A DNA stretch of 64,000 nucleotides from Pseudomonadales bacterium. Lineage in GTDB: Bacteria > Pseudomonadota > Gammaproteobacteria > Pseudomonadales > Pseudohongiellaceae. The notes beneath the pieces are model-generated. The model saw nothing but the letters and a program-made list of their open reading frames with translations, was not told where the DNA came from and did no database searches. A program made the translations under genes and the position numbers. The stretch is taken from NCBI GenBank assembly GCA_022822865.1, contig JAJDYJ010000032.1, positions 1 through 64,000 on the forward strand, in the 5' to 3' direction. Of the stretch, positions 24,110 to 32,991 are shown one piece after another. Position 1 is the stretch's first letter, and each line of letters begins with the position of its first letter.

Positions 24110-25264
24110 CTACCTTAGCGCCCGCAGACGGTCGGGACCTTCGGTGTCGAGCACGAATGAGATCGGCACCGACTGGGGCAGATAGCAGATCGCGTCGTCG
24201 CAGGCCTGATAGTTGAGGAATCCCGACAAGGTAATGGTTTCCATGTCGCCCAGCGCTTCCTCGGTTTCCGGCGTCGCGGCCATCACGACTTCCTGCAATA
24301 TCGTGAACGGTTCCTGGAACACGGGCACGTATTCGTCGAGCGGCGCGAAATAGTAGATCTCCGATTCCGGAAACTCCACGGGCTCGAGCCGGTACATGTC
24401 CGAAGGCGCCAGTTCGAGGCCGATCACCCGGTAGCCGTTGCCTTCCGCGCCCGGGGCGTAAACGTGCATGTTCTCGCCGGGCCGCACTTCGATGACGATG
24501 GAAAATCGCGTTCCCATGCCCACGAGGGTATTGCTCGGCCAGGCGGTGAAATCGAGTTGCGGCGACGAGCCTTCGATGGCCTCGATGGGCGAGACGCCGA
24601 TACCTTCCTTGAGCAGCACGTTTGTGGTCGTGTTGCGTTCGCGGTAAAACTCCTCGAAGTAGCGGGAAGTCACGCGGCCTTCGCCATCGACGATGAACGT
24701 GCCGGGATACGGCGTGCCCACGAATAACTGGCCGGCGCCGAATACCGAGACGTAACGCGCCACTTCGGCGACCAGATCAGGATCGTCGCTGCCCTCTTCG
24801 AGCGCTTCCTCGGCGACGGTATTCAGAATGCCGTAGCGCGCGATGACCTCGGACTCTTCATCCGACAAGAGGGGAAAATCGATACCGCGGCGCTGGGCGA
24901 AATCCGCCAGCACAGCGGGAGAATCGTAACTGATGGCCGCCGCGCCGATACCGGCGCTTTCCAGCTCATCCAATCGCTCTTGCAACTCCACGAGTTGCGC
25001 TTTGCAATAGGGTCACCAGTCCGCGGAGCGGTGGAACAGCAACATGGCGCCGTTCGGCCCCATGATCGATTCGAGATCATGAGTATTGCCAAACTGGTCC
25101 ACCATCTCGAAATCCGGCACCAGCTCCCCGACCTGCGGCCCGAGATCGGCCACTACGATCGGCTGCCTTTGCGCGGTCCCGGCCGCATCCTGGCCCACGG
25201 CGCCGCCGGCTAATGCCAGCAGGGCCGAAACAGTCACCGCTACCGGCAATGTGTGTCGTTTCAT
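24110..25264 (-). CDS. Exported redoxin selenoprotein (UxxC) with DsbD-like C-terminal domain
   Basis: The frame is open for 384 codons apart from one TGA at 25013-25015 (codon 84). A signal peptide (residues 1-24) is followed by an AhpC/TSA-type redoxin domain. The active site reads SADW-TGA-PYCKAQL, where Cys-containing relatives have a CPYC motif, so TGA stands exactly at the first redox cysteine and C87 is the partner. After the TGA the same frame continues through the rest of the redoxin fold (DFPLLSDEESEVI) into a C-terminal DsbD alpha-like domain with YQACDDAICYLPQ. A hairpin at 24982-24998 meets the bacterial SECIS pattern. Reading TGA as selenocysteine gives a full-length exported thiol/selenol oxidoreductase. 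The alternatives are a nonsense mutation or a sequencing error. No selA, selB or selC is in the window. Confidence 0.85.
24982..25015 (-). promoter_or_regulatory. Candidate bacterial SECIS element
   Basis: On the minus strand, the UGA at 25015-25013 is followed 14 nt later by GCAACUC-GUG-GAGUUGC (24998-24982), a perfect 7-bp stem with a 3-nt loop. The loop lies 22-24 nt after the UGA and begins with G, fitting the known bacterial rule of a G in the first loop positions within 16-37 nt. SelB binding would recruit Sec-tRNA here. Confidence 0.75.
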
Positions 25265-25572
25265 CAGCTTGATTCCCGCTTGTTCGTCTTTGCCGCCCAT
25301 TCTAGCAACGGAATCGGCAAATTCTGAAGTATCTGGCAATTTTCCTACTTTCGCGGTCGTAAGGTACGAGAAGGTAGGAATTTCCTTGAGAGAAGACGCA
25401 AAATTGCTACTTTCTCGGACCTTGAAACGGAGAATGCAGGAAAAACAGAATCAAGTTCGCCAACTCTGTGAGAGTTCGCGACGCGACTGGGCGCACTCCC
25501 GCAGATAGAGGTTGACAGATGCAGCCTCCCGGTTAATGATACGGAAACGTTACCGGAAACATAGATCCAACC
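25265..25572. other. Intergenic region with an inverted repeat and a promoter
   Basis: This 308-nt gap separates the divergent redoxin and toxin-antitoxin genes. An inverted repeat (TTCCTACTTTCG near 25343, CGAGAAGGTAGGAA near 25367) is followed by a related GCTACTTTCTCGG near 25407. A sigma70-like promoter with CGGAAAC repeats lies at 25512-25560. No gene or RNA is recognised. Confidence 0.55.
25512..25560 (+). promoter_or_regulatory. Promoter and direct-repeat operator of the VapC module
   Basis: TTGACA (25512-25517) and AATGAT (25535-25540) are separated by 17 nt. Just downstream, CGGAAAC occurs at 25542-25548 and 25554-25560, one helical turn apart. This suits autorepression by the antitoxin, as is usual for such modules. 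Confidence 0.55.
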
Positions 25573-25893
25573 ATGAAAAATCTGGAATCCAACTCCACAT
25601 CCGCCAATCGCGTTACCCGTCATCGCAAAGCGGTCAGCGCCAGGGGCGGCAAGCGCGTTGAAGTTACCGTGCCGGCAAACGACGCCATGCTGATTAAAGC
25701 TGTTGCCGACGTATTGCGATCCGGCGGTACCGGCGCCCGGCAAGTTCGGGAAACTCTGCATCCACTGCTCTCCGTTCCGAAAGCGCGAACCGGTAAAGAG
25801 TTGGTCGAGTTTCTGCGCATGTCTCCGCTGGCCAGGACTGAACTGGATATCGAGCGTGATCGTTCAACCGGTCGCACAGTAGAATTCGATTGA
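25573..25893 (+). CDS. Putative antitoxin of a VapC-type module
   Basis: This is a 106-residue small, charged protein. I do not recognise a named antitoxin family with confidence. The N-terminus is basic (RVTRHRKAVSARGGKR); the middle (VPANDAMLIKAVADVLRSG) could be a small DNA-binding or dimerisation unit; the C-terminal half (ELVEFLRMSPLARTELDIERD) is acidic and helical, as in toxin-binding tails. The role is inferred from its size and from its TGATG stop-start overlap with the PIN-domain toxin. A promoter with repeated operator-like sites precedes it. Confidence 0.7.
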   Translation: MKNLESNSTSANRVTRHRKAVSARGGKRVEVTVPANDAMLIKAVADVLRSGGTGARQVRETLHPLLSVPKARTGKELVEFLRMSPLARTELDIERDRSTGRTVEFD

Positions 25894-26333
25894 TGACCTG
25901 GTTGCTTGACACCAATGTCATCAGCGAGACCGCCAAGCCACGTCCGGAGCGGTCGGTGATTTCCTGGATTGAGTCCAGGACGCCAAGCGAACTCTTTCTT
26001 TCCGCGCAAACCATTGGCGAGTTGATGAGGGGAGCGCGCAAACTCAAGGACGCCAGTCATCGAAGCAAGCTTGAAAATTGGATAACGCAAGAACTTGCGC
26101 TGCAATTCGAAGGGCGAATACTCGTTTTCGATGGTCCGGCTGCTGTCGTATGGGGAAAATTGATGGGAGACGGCGACCGCAAGGGCCGCACTCCCCCCGC
26201 GGCCGATGCGCAAATCGCCGCACTGGCAATCCGCTACGAGATGGTTCTGGTAACGAGGAACGAAAAGGACTTCTCCCAGTTTAACCTCGAATTGCTGAAT
26301 CCGTGGAAAACCCGGGAACACATGCCCGCCTGA
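25893..26333 (+). CDS. vapC: PIN-domain ribonuclease toxin, VapC family
   Basis: This 146-residue PIN domain has the first acidic residue in WLLDTNVISE, the second in the TIGELMRG helix, the third in PAADAQIAALA and a final VTRNEKDF. These are the four acidic positions that bind Mg2+ in VapC ribonucleases. The ATG at 25893 shares one base with the antitoxin stop, so the pair is translationally coupled. VapC toxins cleave tRNA or rRNA and are neutralised by the upstream protein. It is followed by an opposing gene 9 nt away. Confidence 0.9.
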   Translation: MTWLLDTNVISETAKPRPERSVISWIESRTPSELFLSAQTIGELMRGARKLKDASHRSKLENWITQELALQFEGRILVFDGPAAVVWGKLMGDGDRKGRTPPAADAQIAALAIRYEMVLVTRNEKDFSQFNLELLNPWKTREHMPA

Positions 26334-26342
26334 CCTCTTCGA

Positions 26343-27353
26343 TTACTCCGTATCCGCCACCTGAGGCTGGCTGCCGTCTCCGGGGAGGCCCATGGACTCG
26401 AGTCGGCGCCAGCCGGCGAGGATGCCGCGCATGCCGTGGTTGCCCTCGTGGCAGGCATATTCGTAGATCGGATCCTCGATGCGCCGTAGCGGAAACTTCG
26501 CCGACCAGGGCACGTCCCAGGTCAGCGGGTCTTCGATGGTGAAATCGTAGTCCAGCGTGTCGGCATCGATGCGGCGGATGCGCTCTTCGATCACCGTTTC
26601 CCGTGACGCGCCCGAACGGCTGTTCTGGTCGAAATAGAAATGGCGCGTGCTGATCACCAGCGTGTCGCCGTCCCAGTGGGCGATGGAATCGCCGTCCCAT
26701 TTGACGTGGCGGGTCTGGTGCTCGTCGTCGAAGCGGATGACCCGCGCACGATGAATCATCTCGTTGAGAATCATCACGTGATCGGCGGTCTGCACGATCT
26801 GGATGTTGTTGTTGTAGGAGCCGGGAATCAGGGGCGGCCCCGCGCCGCCGCTCATCAGGCAGCGGTCCGCCAGGGTGCGGGCTTCCGGGCCGATGCTGTT
26901 GGCGCGCACGTCGGCGCGAATGCGGGCGCGTTCCTGGCCGGACTCGTTGAGTGCCGGCATGCGTCCGTCGGGCGGATCGTAAATCAATGAAGTGCGGCGG
27001 TCGCGGATGGTCTCCACTCCGCGCTCGTACCAGAATTCGTTATAGGAAATCACGCCGGGCGGGTAGCCGGCTCCGCCGACCGAGTCGATGATCAGATCGC
27101 GGTTCTGGCGCCGGTTTTCGTAGGCCTCCCACTCGGTGGCCTCCGCCTCGGTCAACACCTCCCGGTCGGCAAGTTCCGCCGGGCGGTTGAGCGGGGTCAG
27201 CGTTCGATAGGTGTAGATGCCTTGCAAATCGGGAAGCCCATGCTCGGTGCGTGGCACATCGCCCGACTGGGCGAAACCGGTCTGGCCAAACAGCAATATG
27301 GCCGGGCCGAGCAACAGGCCCGCAATTGTCAGTGTCGAAGTTCGAGTTTTCAC
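26343..27353 (-). CDS. Exported protein of unknown function
   Basis: The protein has 336 residues and starts at a GTG (27353) with AGGAGGGG 5-6 nt upstream. The signal peptide ends near GFAQS. The mature part begins DVPRTEHGLPDLQGIYTYRT and contains GPPLIPGSYNNNIQIVQ, an RVIRFDD segment, GDSIAHWDGDTLVISTRHF and a closing EYACHEGNHGMRGIL. This pattern (LPDLQG..., HWDGDTLV, CHEGN) is common in exported proteins of marine Proteobacteria and Acidobacteria for which no activity is known. A lone gene, convergent with the toxin module. Confidence 0.75.
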   Translation of the reverse strand: MKTRTSTLTIAGLLLGPAILLFGQTGFAQSGDVPRTEHGLPDLQGIYTYRTLTPLNRPAELADREVLTEAEATEWEAYENRRQNRDLIIDSVGGAGYPPGVISYNEFWYERGVETIRDRRTSLIYDPPDGRMPALNESGQERARIRADVRANSIGPEARTLADRCLMSGGAGPPLIPGSYNNNIQIVQTADHVMILNEMIHRARVIRFDDEHQTRHVKWDGDSIAHWDGDTLVISTRHFYFDQNSRSGASRETVIEERIRRIDADTLDYDFTIEDPLTWDVPWSAKFPLRRIEDPIYEYACHEGNHGMRGILAGWRRLESMGLPGDGSQPQVADTE

Positions 27354-27508
27354 GATCCCCTCCTCTCACCACTTTGCGCTGTAATTTGCGAAGTTACGCC
27401 ATCGGCAGAATTATGCAAGCAAAACCATTCCGCTAAACCCGCGCCGGCCGGATGTCGTATAGTGGCGGCCGTCAGCCGAAACTTGATTTCAAGTCAAAGG
27501 GGATGCCG

Positions 27509-28870
27509 ATGAGCGGGCAGAACAGGGGCGAGTTGCGGCGCGTGCTGAAAGGAGTCGACGTGCTGGCGCTGGGCTTCGGCGCGATGATCGGCTGGGGCTG
27601 GATCGTCCTGGCCGGCGGCTGGGTGCTGGACGCCGGTTCGCTGGGGGCCGTAGCGGCATTCTTCTTCGGCGGTATCGCCATGGTGCTGATCGGACTCATC
27701 TATGCCGAACTGGCCTCCGCCATGCCCCGGGTGGGAGGGGAGCATGTCTACAGCCACAAGGCGCTTGGCGATGTCGGTTCGTTCGTCTGCACCTGGGCCA
27801 TCGTGTTTGGCTATGCGTCGGTGGTGGCCTTCGAGGCCGTGGCCTTGCCGACGGTGGTCGAATATCTGGCGCCGAACTACAAGGTCGGATACCTGTGGAC
27901 GATCGCCGGAGGCGAAGTTTACGCAAGCTGGGTCGCGGTCGGCGTCGCCGGCGCGCTGTTGATGACCTGGGTGAATTGTATCGGCGTGCGCACGGCCGCC
28001 TTGCTGCAGAAGCTGGTCATCCTGCTGATTTTCGCGGCGGGTTTCCTGTTCTTCACCGGCTCCCTGTTCACCGGTTCGGGCGCAACGATGGAACCCTTGT
28101 TCACGGATGGAGTCAACGGCGTGTTTCTCGTCTTGATCATGGTCCCGTTCATGTTCGTCGGCTTCGACGTCATTCCCCAGGCCGCGGAAGAGATCAATCT
28201 CCCGTTCAGGCAGATCGGGCTGCTGATCGTATTTTCGGTATCCATGGCCGTGTTGTGGTACATGCTTATCGTGCTTGGGCTATCGCGAGTGCTTGACTCC
28301 GCAGAACTGGCAAACGCCGATCTCGGCGTGCCGGAAGCCATGAATGCGATTTTCGGCGGGGCCTGGGCGGGAAACCTGATGATCCTGGCCGGCGTGGCGG
28401 GCATCCTGACGAGCTGGAACGCGTTTCTGGTGGGCGGAAGCAGGGCCGTATTCGCCCTCGCCCGATCGGGAATGCTGCCGAAGTTCCTCGGCAGGCTGCA
28501 TCCGAAATACAACACCCCGGTTAACGCGGTCCTGCTGATCGGAGGCGCTTCGGCGCTGGCGCCGCTGCTGGGAAGAGAAAGCCTGGTGTGGTTCGTCAAT
28601 GCCGGGGGGCTGGGCATCGTGATCGCCTATTCCATGGTGGCCTTGTCGTTTCTCGCGCTGCGCAGAAAATTCCCGGACATGCATCGGCCCTGGAAGCTGC
28701 CGCTGGGAGAGTTTTTCGGCGGTGCGGCGCTGATCCTGTCGCTGGGCATTATGGTGCTGTATTTTCCGGGAAGCCCCGCCGCGCTGCTGTGGCCGCAGGA
28801 ATGGCTGCTCTTCGCCGTCTGGATGGTCGGCGGTTTCGCGCTGTTCGGCTTTACGCGCCTTGCCGGCTGA
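27509..28870 (+). CDS. APC-family permease
   Basis: The protein has 453 residues and about twelve hydrophobic helices. The first helix reads LALGFGAMIGWGWIVLAG and the second LIYAELASAMPRVGGEHVYS, the APC transporter signatures. The ATG at 27509 is preferred over 27503 because AAAGGGG sits 7 nt before it. It probably imports an amino acid or amine. Its 3' end overlaps the convergent M20 hydrolase gene by 20 nt. It could supply substrates to the operon at 28851-34713, but that link is inference. Confidence 0.88.
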   Translation: MSGQNRGELRRVLKGVDVLALGFGAMIGWGWIVLAGGWVLDAGSLGAVAAFFFGGIAMVLIGLIYAELASAMPRVGGEHVYSHKALGDVGSFVCTWAIVFGYASVVAFEAVALPTVVEYLAPNYKVGYLWTIAGGEVYASWVAVGVAGALLMTWVNCIGVRTAALLQKLVILLIFAAGFLFFTGSLFTGSGATMEPLFTDGVNGVFLVLIMVPFMFVGFDVIPQAAEEINLPFRQIGLLIVFSVSMAVLWYMLIVLGLSRVLDSAELANADLGVPEAMNAIFGGAWAGNLMILAGVAGILTSWNAFLVGGSRAVFALARSGMLPKFLGRLHPKYNTPVNAVLLIGGASALAPLLGRESLVWFVNAGGLGIVIAYSMVALSFLALRRKFPDMHRPWKLPLGEFFGGAALILSLGIMVLYFPGSPAALLWPQEWLLFAVWMVGGFALFGFTRLAG

Positions 28871-29984
28871 ATGCGAGCGCTTTCCAGAAATCGACGCCGG
28901 TGCGGATGATCCCGTCATTGAAGTCGTAAGCGGGATTGTGCAGGGACATGCCATGGGCGCCCTCGGTGCCGTTGCCGAGCAGGATGAAGGCGCCGGGGCA
29001 ATGTTGCAGGAACTCCGCGAAATCCTCCGAGAACGTGACCGGGCCGTAATCCCGGTCGACTGCGCTGACGCCGGCCGCGGCGTCGGCGATGATTTCGGTG
29101 CATTCGGCATCGTTCACCAGCGGCCGGAATGAAGTGCTGTAACTCACTTCCCCTTGCGCGGCATGGGCCGCGCAGGCGCCCTGGACGATCTCGTTCATGC
29201 GCGCGCTGATCCTGCTCGACACGTGCTGTTCGAAGCCGCGGCAATCGCCGCTGATCACCACGGTGTCGGGAATGATGTTGCGCGCGCCGTCGGTCTCGAT
29301 TCCGGTGACCGAAACCACCGCGCGGTCGGCGGCGGACACGTTGCGCGAAACGATGGTCTGAAGTTGCTGAATGATCGAACTCGCGACGACGGTCGGATCG
29401 ATGCCTTTCTCCGGCATCGAGGAGTGACCGCCGCGGCCGGTGACGGTGATCTCGAAATTGTCTTCGAAGGCGCAGAACGGGCCGGCCCGGATCGCGAACC
29501 TGCCGGCGGCCATGCCCGGCAGGTTGTGCAATCCGTAGATCTCACGCATCGGGAATCGGTCGAACAGCCCGTCGTCGATCATGGCGGCGGCGCCGCGGCC
29601 GTTTTCCTCGTCTGGCTGGAAAATGAAATGTACCGTTTGCGCAAGGCTGTCGTCCCGCGCCAGTTCCAGCGCCGCGCCGACCAGCATCGTGCTGTGACCG
29701 TCATGGCCGCAGCCGTGAAACTTGCCCTCGTGTACCGAGCAATGCGCGAAGCCGTTCTTTTCGTTGATCGGCAGCGCGTCCATGTCCGCCCGCAGGCCGA
29801 TTGCGGAATCATCCGGTCCGCGGCGCAAGCTCGCCACCAGTCCGCCGCCGATTCCATCCTGCACTTCAAGGCCGGCCTGCTTCAACGTGTCGGCGATAAG
29901 GCCCGCGGTGCGCGCGAGTTCGAATCCCGTCTCCGGGTGCTTGTGCAAGTCCCGCCGGAAAGCGGTCAGGTCAGGATTCGCCAT
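28851..29984 (-). CDS. M20 family metallo-amidohydrolase (hippurate hydrolase-like)
   Basis: The protein has 377 residues. Metal and catalytic motifs of M20D amidohydrolases are present: LRADMDALPI, CGHDGHSTMLVGAA with its metal Cys and His, PDEENGRGAAAMI, and a late LHNPAYDFND. It has no signal peptide, so it hydrolyses an N-acyl amino acid or similar amide in the cytoplasm. It is the last gene of a five-gene minus-strand operon, overlapping the preceding PLP enzyme by 14 nt. Confidence 0.9.
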   Translation of the reverse strand: MANPDLTAFRRDLHKHPETGFELARTAGLIADTLKQAGLEVQDGIGGGLVASLRRGPDDSAIGLRADMDALPINEKNGFAHCSVHEGKFHGCGHDGHSTMLVGAALELARDDSLAQTVHFIFQPDEENGRGAAAMIDDGLFDRFPMREIYGLHNLPGMAAGRFAIRAGPFCAFEDNFEITVTGRGGHSSMPEKGIDPTVVASSIIQQLQTIVSRNVSAADRAVVSVTGIETDGARNIIPDTVVISGDCRGFEQHVSSRISARMNEIVQGACAAHAAQGEVSYSTSFRPLVNDAECTEIIADAAAGVSAVDRDYGPVTFSEDFAEFLQHCPGAFILLGNGTEGAHGMSLHNPAYDFNDGIIRTGVDFWKALAFSRQGA

Positions 29985-31005
29985 TGCCGGGGTCTCCTTC
30001 GGAAATTATGACCAGCGGATTTCCGGGGCCGCCTTCCCGCAGGCACGCGGCGAGTCCGGCTGTCCCCGAGGGCGTACTCTCGATGCCGCCCGCCGTGTCA
30101 TGCGCGGCAAGCCGCTGCGCCGCCAGCGCCGCCTCTTCGTCGGAAACCGTCACGAATCGATCGGCGGCGGACTTGAGTATATCGAAAGCGAGCGCGGACG
30201 GTGTCTTGCAATCGAGCCGGCCCATATTGGAGACCGGCCCGGCAACGGTCACAAGCTTCCCTGCGGCCACGCTTGCCTGCAGGCAAGGCGCGCGGTCGGG
30301 TTCGACCACAATTATCTCGGGCTGTATTTCCCAGCTTTGTCTTATCGACCAGGCAATCGCCCCCGCAAGACCGCCTACCCCCGCCTGCAGGTAAACCCGC
30401 GCCGGCCATTCTCCCGAATTCGCGAAAGCCGCTCTCAGCTCACCGCCGAGAATCGTGTAGCCCTCCATGATCAGGCGGGCCGATTCGATAGAATCCGGCC
30501 AGGATGTGTCGGTCAGATGGACCGCGCCGATTCGTCTCGCGTCGTCCGCCGCGGCGGCGAGACTGTCCTCGTAGATTTCCCCCGAACGCAGAACTTCCGC
30601 GCCCTGGGCGCGCAGCCGCCGGGCAAACGCTTCGGCCACGGTTTCCGCGATGTGTATGCGGGACGATGCGCCGAATATTCTTGCGCCCGCGGCTACTGAG
30701 AGTCCGTGATTGCCGGCGCTTGCGGTTACGAAGCAAAGCCGGGAAGCGATGCGGCGCGCATCTTCGGAAACCAGCGCAGCCGGCTCGATTTCGCCGCGTG
30801 CTTCGCGCGCAACGATCCTGGCGATCGCGTAAACGCCGCCAAGCGCCTTGAACGAACCGAGATTCATGCGCCGGGATTCGTCCTTCAGCCAGATTCGGTG
30901 GCCGTCGAACTCTGCGAGCGACAGCGGCGTCGCCTCATAAGCGGGACAGGCCGACACCCATGCGTGCGCGCCGGTGGAATCGAAAATATCGTCTGGAACT
31001 TCCAC
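29971..31005 (-). CDS. Fold-type II PLP enzyme, diaminopropionate ammonia-lyase-like
   Basis: The protein has 344 residues and starts at GTG 31005. The PLP lysine is in NLGSFKALGG, a sequence typical of diaminopropionate ammonia-lyase; ASAGNHG binds the substrate carboxylate and AGVGGLAGAI the phosphate. The start CPAYEATPL also matches that family. It would eliminate ammonia from a diamino or hydroxy amino acid to give a 2-oxo acid. Threonine/serine dehydratase is an alternative. Neighbours (dioxygenase upstream, M20 hydrolase downstream) suggest breakdown of an unusual amino acid. Confidence 0.82.
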   Translation of the reverse strand: MEVPDDIFDSTGAHAWVSACPAYEATPLSLAEFDGHRIWLKDESRRMNLGSFKALGGVYAIARIVAREARGEIEPAALVSEDARRIASRLCFVTASAGNHGLSVAAGARIFGASSRIHIAETVAEAFARRLRAQGAEVLRSGEIYEDSLAAAADDARRIGAVHLTDTSWPDSIESARLIMEGYTILGGELRAAFANSGEWPARVYLQAGVGGLAGAIAWSIRQSWEIQPEIIVVEPDRAPCLQASVAAGKLVTVAGPVSNMGRLDCKTPSALAFDILKSAADRFVTVSDEEAALAAQRLAAHDTAGGIESTPSGTAGLAACLREGGPGNPLVIISEGDPGNGES

Positions 31006-31020
31006 TGCCTGAGCGGGCGG

Positions 31021-31995
31021 TCAGGCAGCCAGCGAGGCCAGCACCCGGCGGTGGCCGGAATAGGGACGCCGGCCGTGCATGACCTGCATGTTGTCCACGA
31101 GCGCCATGTCGCCGACCTGCCATGCGAGGTCGACGGTCAACTCTTCGGCGATTTCCGCCGCCGCCTGCATGTCGTCATCGGGGATTTCCGAGTGATCGCC
31201 GAAACAGATCGAACGCGCGGCCTCGTTACGGCTGTCGCTCCAGCCGCGCCAGGCGGCTATGAGCTGATTGAAGAATACGCTCTTGCCGCCGGGCAAGGTC
31301 CGCACCGCCGGCAATGCCGGACTGCAGTCCCGCAACACGCCGCCATCGAACCAGGACCAGCCGTAGCCCAGGGATTTCAGGCGCGCTTCGGCTTCGGCCC
31401 TGTTCTTCGCGCCAAGCGTCGCGCACCAGCCGCGGCCCTGGCCCGATTCCATGTCCTCGCCGGCGGGCATGAAGTTGATGTAGCGCACGCCGAGCCGCTC
31501 GCAGCGCTCCACGAATTCCGGTACGCGTTCGCGCAGACGCGCAAGCAGCCGGTCCGAACGGCAGACCGGAGTAGCGCCGCCCGACTCGGGAGCGACTTCG
31601 CAAAAGAAGAACAGCCGCGTCGGATAGACGGGCGTCTGGGCCAGTTCGTGATGCAGGTAAATCTCCACCTCCGGCGGCGCCTCGTTGGCGGTGAAAACGC
31701 GTTCGGTGCGATGCCTTCGAATGGCGTTCGACAGGGAGCCTTCGTAAGGGAAGTTTTCCAACTCGAATGTGCGCAGGGCTGCATCGAAATCTTCGTCGCT
31801 ACCGAGGGGAAATCCGCGAAAAAGGATGACTCCATGCAGCTCGAGCTGTTCCAGCAGGCGCAGCCGGTTCGCCGACAGCCACTCGAGCGCGGCATCGAGG
31901 CGCGGGGCGGGGGCGGGTGGAACACAGATCAAGGGAAACGCACTGTCCCCTGCCCGCCTTTCCGGCTCAACGATATCACCGATTGAGAAATTCAT
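31021..31995 (-). CDS. TauD/TfdA-family Fe(II)/2-oxoglutarate dioxygenase, SyrP-like
   Basis: The protein has 324 residues. The iron triad appears as HHE in IYLHHELAQTP and the distal His in VMHGRRPY, with the 2-oxoglutarate-binding Arg shortly after. FFFCEVAPESGGATPV is typical of the TauD/clavaminate synthase-like group that includes SyrP, an aspartate hydroxylase. It would hydroxylate or oxidatively cleave an amino acid derivative. It lies 5 nt after the aldo-keto reductase and 15 nt before the PLP lyase in the same operon. Confidence 0.85.
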   Translation of the reverse strand: MNFSIGDIVEPERRAGDSAFPLICVPPAPAPRLDAALEWLSANRLRLLEQLELHGVILFRGFPLGSDEDFDAALRTFELENFPYEGSLSNAIRRHRTERVFTANEAPPEVEIYLHHELAQTPVYPTRLFFFCEVAPESGGATPVCRSDRLLARLRERVPEFVERCERLGVRYINFMPAGEDMESGQGRGWCATLGAKNRAEAEARLKSLGYGWSWFDGGVLRDCSPALPAVRTLPGGKSVFFNQLIAAWRGWSDSRNEAARSICFGDHSEIPDDDMQAAAEIAEELTVDLAWQVGDMALVDNMQVMHGRRPYSGHRRVLASLAA

Positions 31996-32000
31996 GGATC

Positions 32001-32981
32001 CTAATCATAAATCGGATGGAAGGTATTGAAAGCCGCTTCGCAGAAGACCCCCGGGTCATTGAAGCGGCGATTGCGGTTCAGGGCGCTGATGCCGGCCATT
32101 TCCTCCTCGTTCAGGCTGAAGTCGAACAGCGCCAGATTTTCACGCAGCCGTTCCCTGCGCGAGGTCTTCGGAATGACGGCGGTTCCGCGCTGCAAGGCCC
32201 AGCGCAACACGATCTGGGCCGGGCTGCGATCGAGCCTCGCCGCCGCCCCGGCCACAACCGGTTCGGTCAACACCGAATCCGTGTCCGCGGCCATCTCGAG
32301 CTCGACGTAAGACGCGGCGCCTAGCGGGGAAAAAGCCGTGGCCGCCAGACCGTATTGCCACGCCAGCCGCAGCAATGCTTCCTGTGTCAGATAGGGGTGG
32401 GATTCCACCTGCAGGACCACGGGCCTGATGCGCGCATAGGCGAACAGATCGTGCAACAGGCCGCTGGTGTAATTGCATACGCCGATTCGCTTGACCAGAC
32501 CTTGCTCGACGAGTTCCTCCATCGCGGCCCAGGTGTCCGACAAGGGTACCGGGGCGAGTTCCATCACCGGCCGCCTTGCGGCGGGATCGAAAAACCATTC
32601 CGGCGGATACCGTTCGGCGAAATCGACATAGCGCAGCGAAATCGGGAAATGCACCAGGTAGAGATCGAGATAATCCACGCCGAGGTCGGAGAGCGTTCTT
32701 TCACAGGCCGGGCGTATGTGATCGGGGTGGTGATAAGTGTTCCACAACTTGGATGTGACCCACAGGTCCTCGCGCCGGCAATGCCCCGCCGCCAGCGCCT
32801 GGCGGATTCCCTCGCCGGCTTCGGGCTCGTTGCCATAGTCGGCGGCACTGTCGAGATGCCGGTAGCCGGCCTCGATCGCATCGAGCACGAGCCCGGCGGT
32901 CCTGTCCCTGGCGATCTTCCACAATCCCAGGCCCACCCTCGGCATGGATGCGCCGTCCGCCAGCCTGATCGATGCTTCCAT
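32001..32981 (-). CDS. Aldo-keto reductase
   Basis: This 326-residue TIM-barrel oxidoreductase has the catalytic tetrad visible as D and Y in HLDSAADYGNE, K in VTSKLWNTYH, and H in LVHFPISLR. NADPH-binding residues lie in IPKTSRRERLRENL. The closing FHPIYD is shared with xylose reductase-like AKR2 members. It would reduce an aldehyde or ketone. It lies 10 nt after a sodium/solute symporter gene and upstream of the dioxygenase, so its substrate may be imported or produced within this operon. Confidence 0.9.
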   Translation of the reverse strand: MEASIRLADGASMPRVGLGLWKIARDRTAGLVLDAIEAGYRHLDSAADYGNEPEAGEGIRQALAAGHCRREDLWVTSKLWNTYHHPDHIRPACERTLSDLGVDYLDLYLVHFPISLRYVDFAERYPPEWFFDPAARRPVMELAPVPLSDTWAAMEELVEQGLVKRIGVCNYTSGLLHDLFAYARIRPVVLQVESHPYLTQEALLRLAWQYGLAATAFSPLGAASYVELEMAADTDSVLTEPVVAGAAARLDRSPAQIVLRWALQRGTAVIPKTSRRERLRENLALFDFSLNEEEMAGISALNRNRRFNDPGVFCEAAFNTFHPIYD

Positions 32982-32991
32982 CTTCTTCCTC

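Noticed and set aside
24110..25264. Pseudogene or two separate genes split by a stop codon
   Set aside because: The only stop is TGA exactly at the redox Cys position, the frame continues into conserved sequence, and a SECIS-like hairpin follows. A sequencing error remains possible but is less likely.
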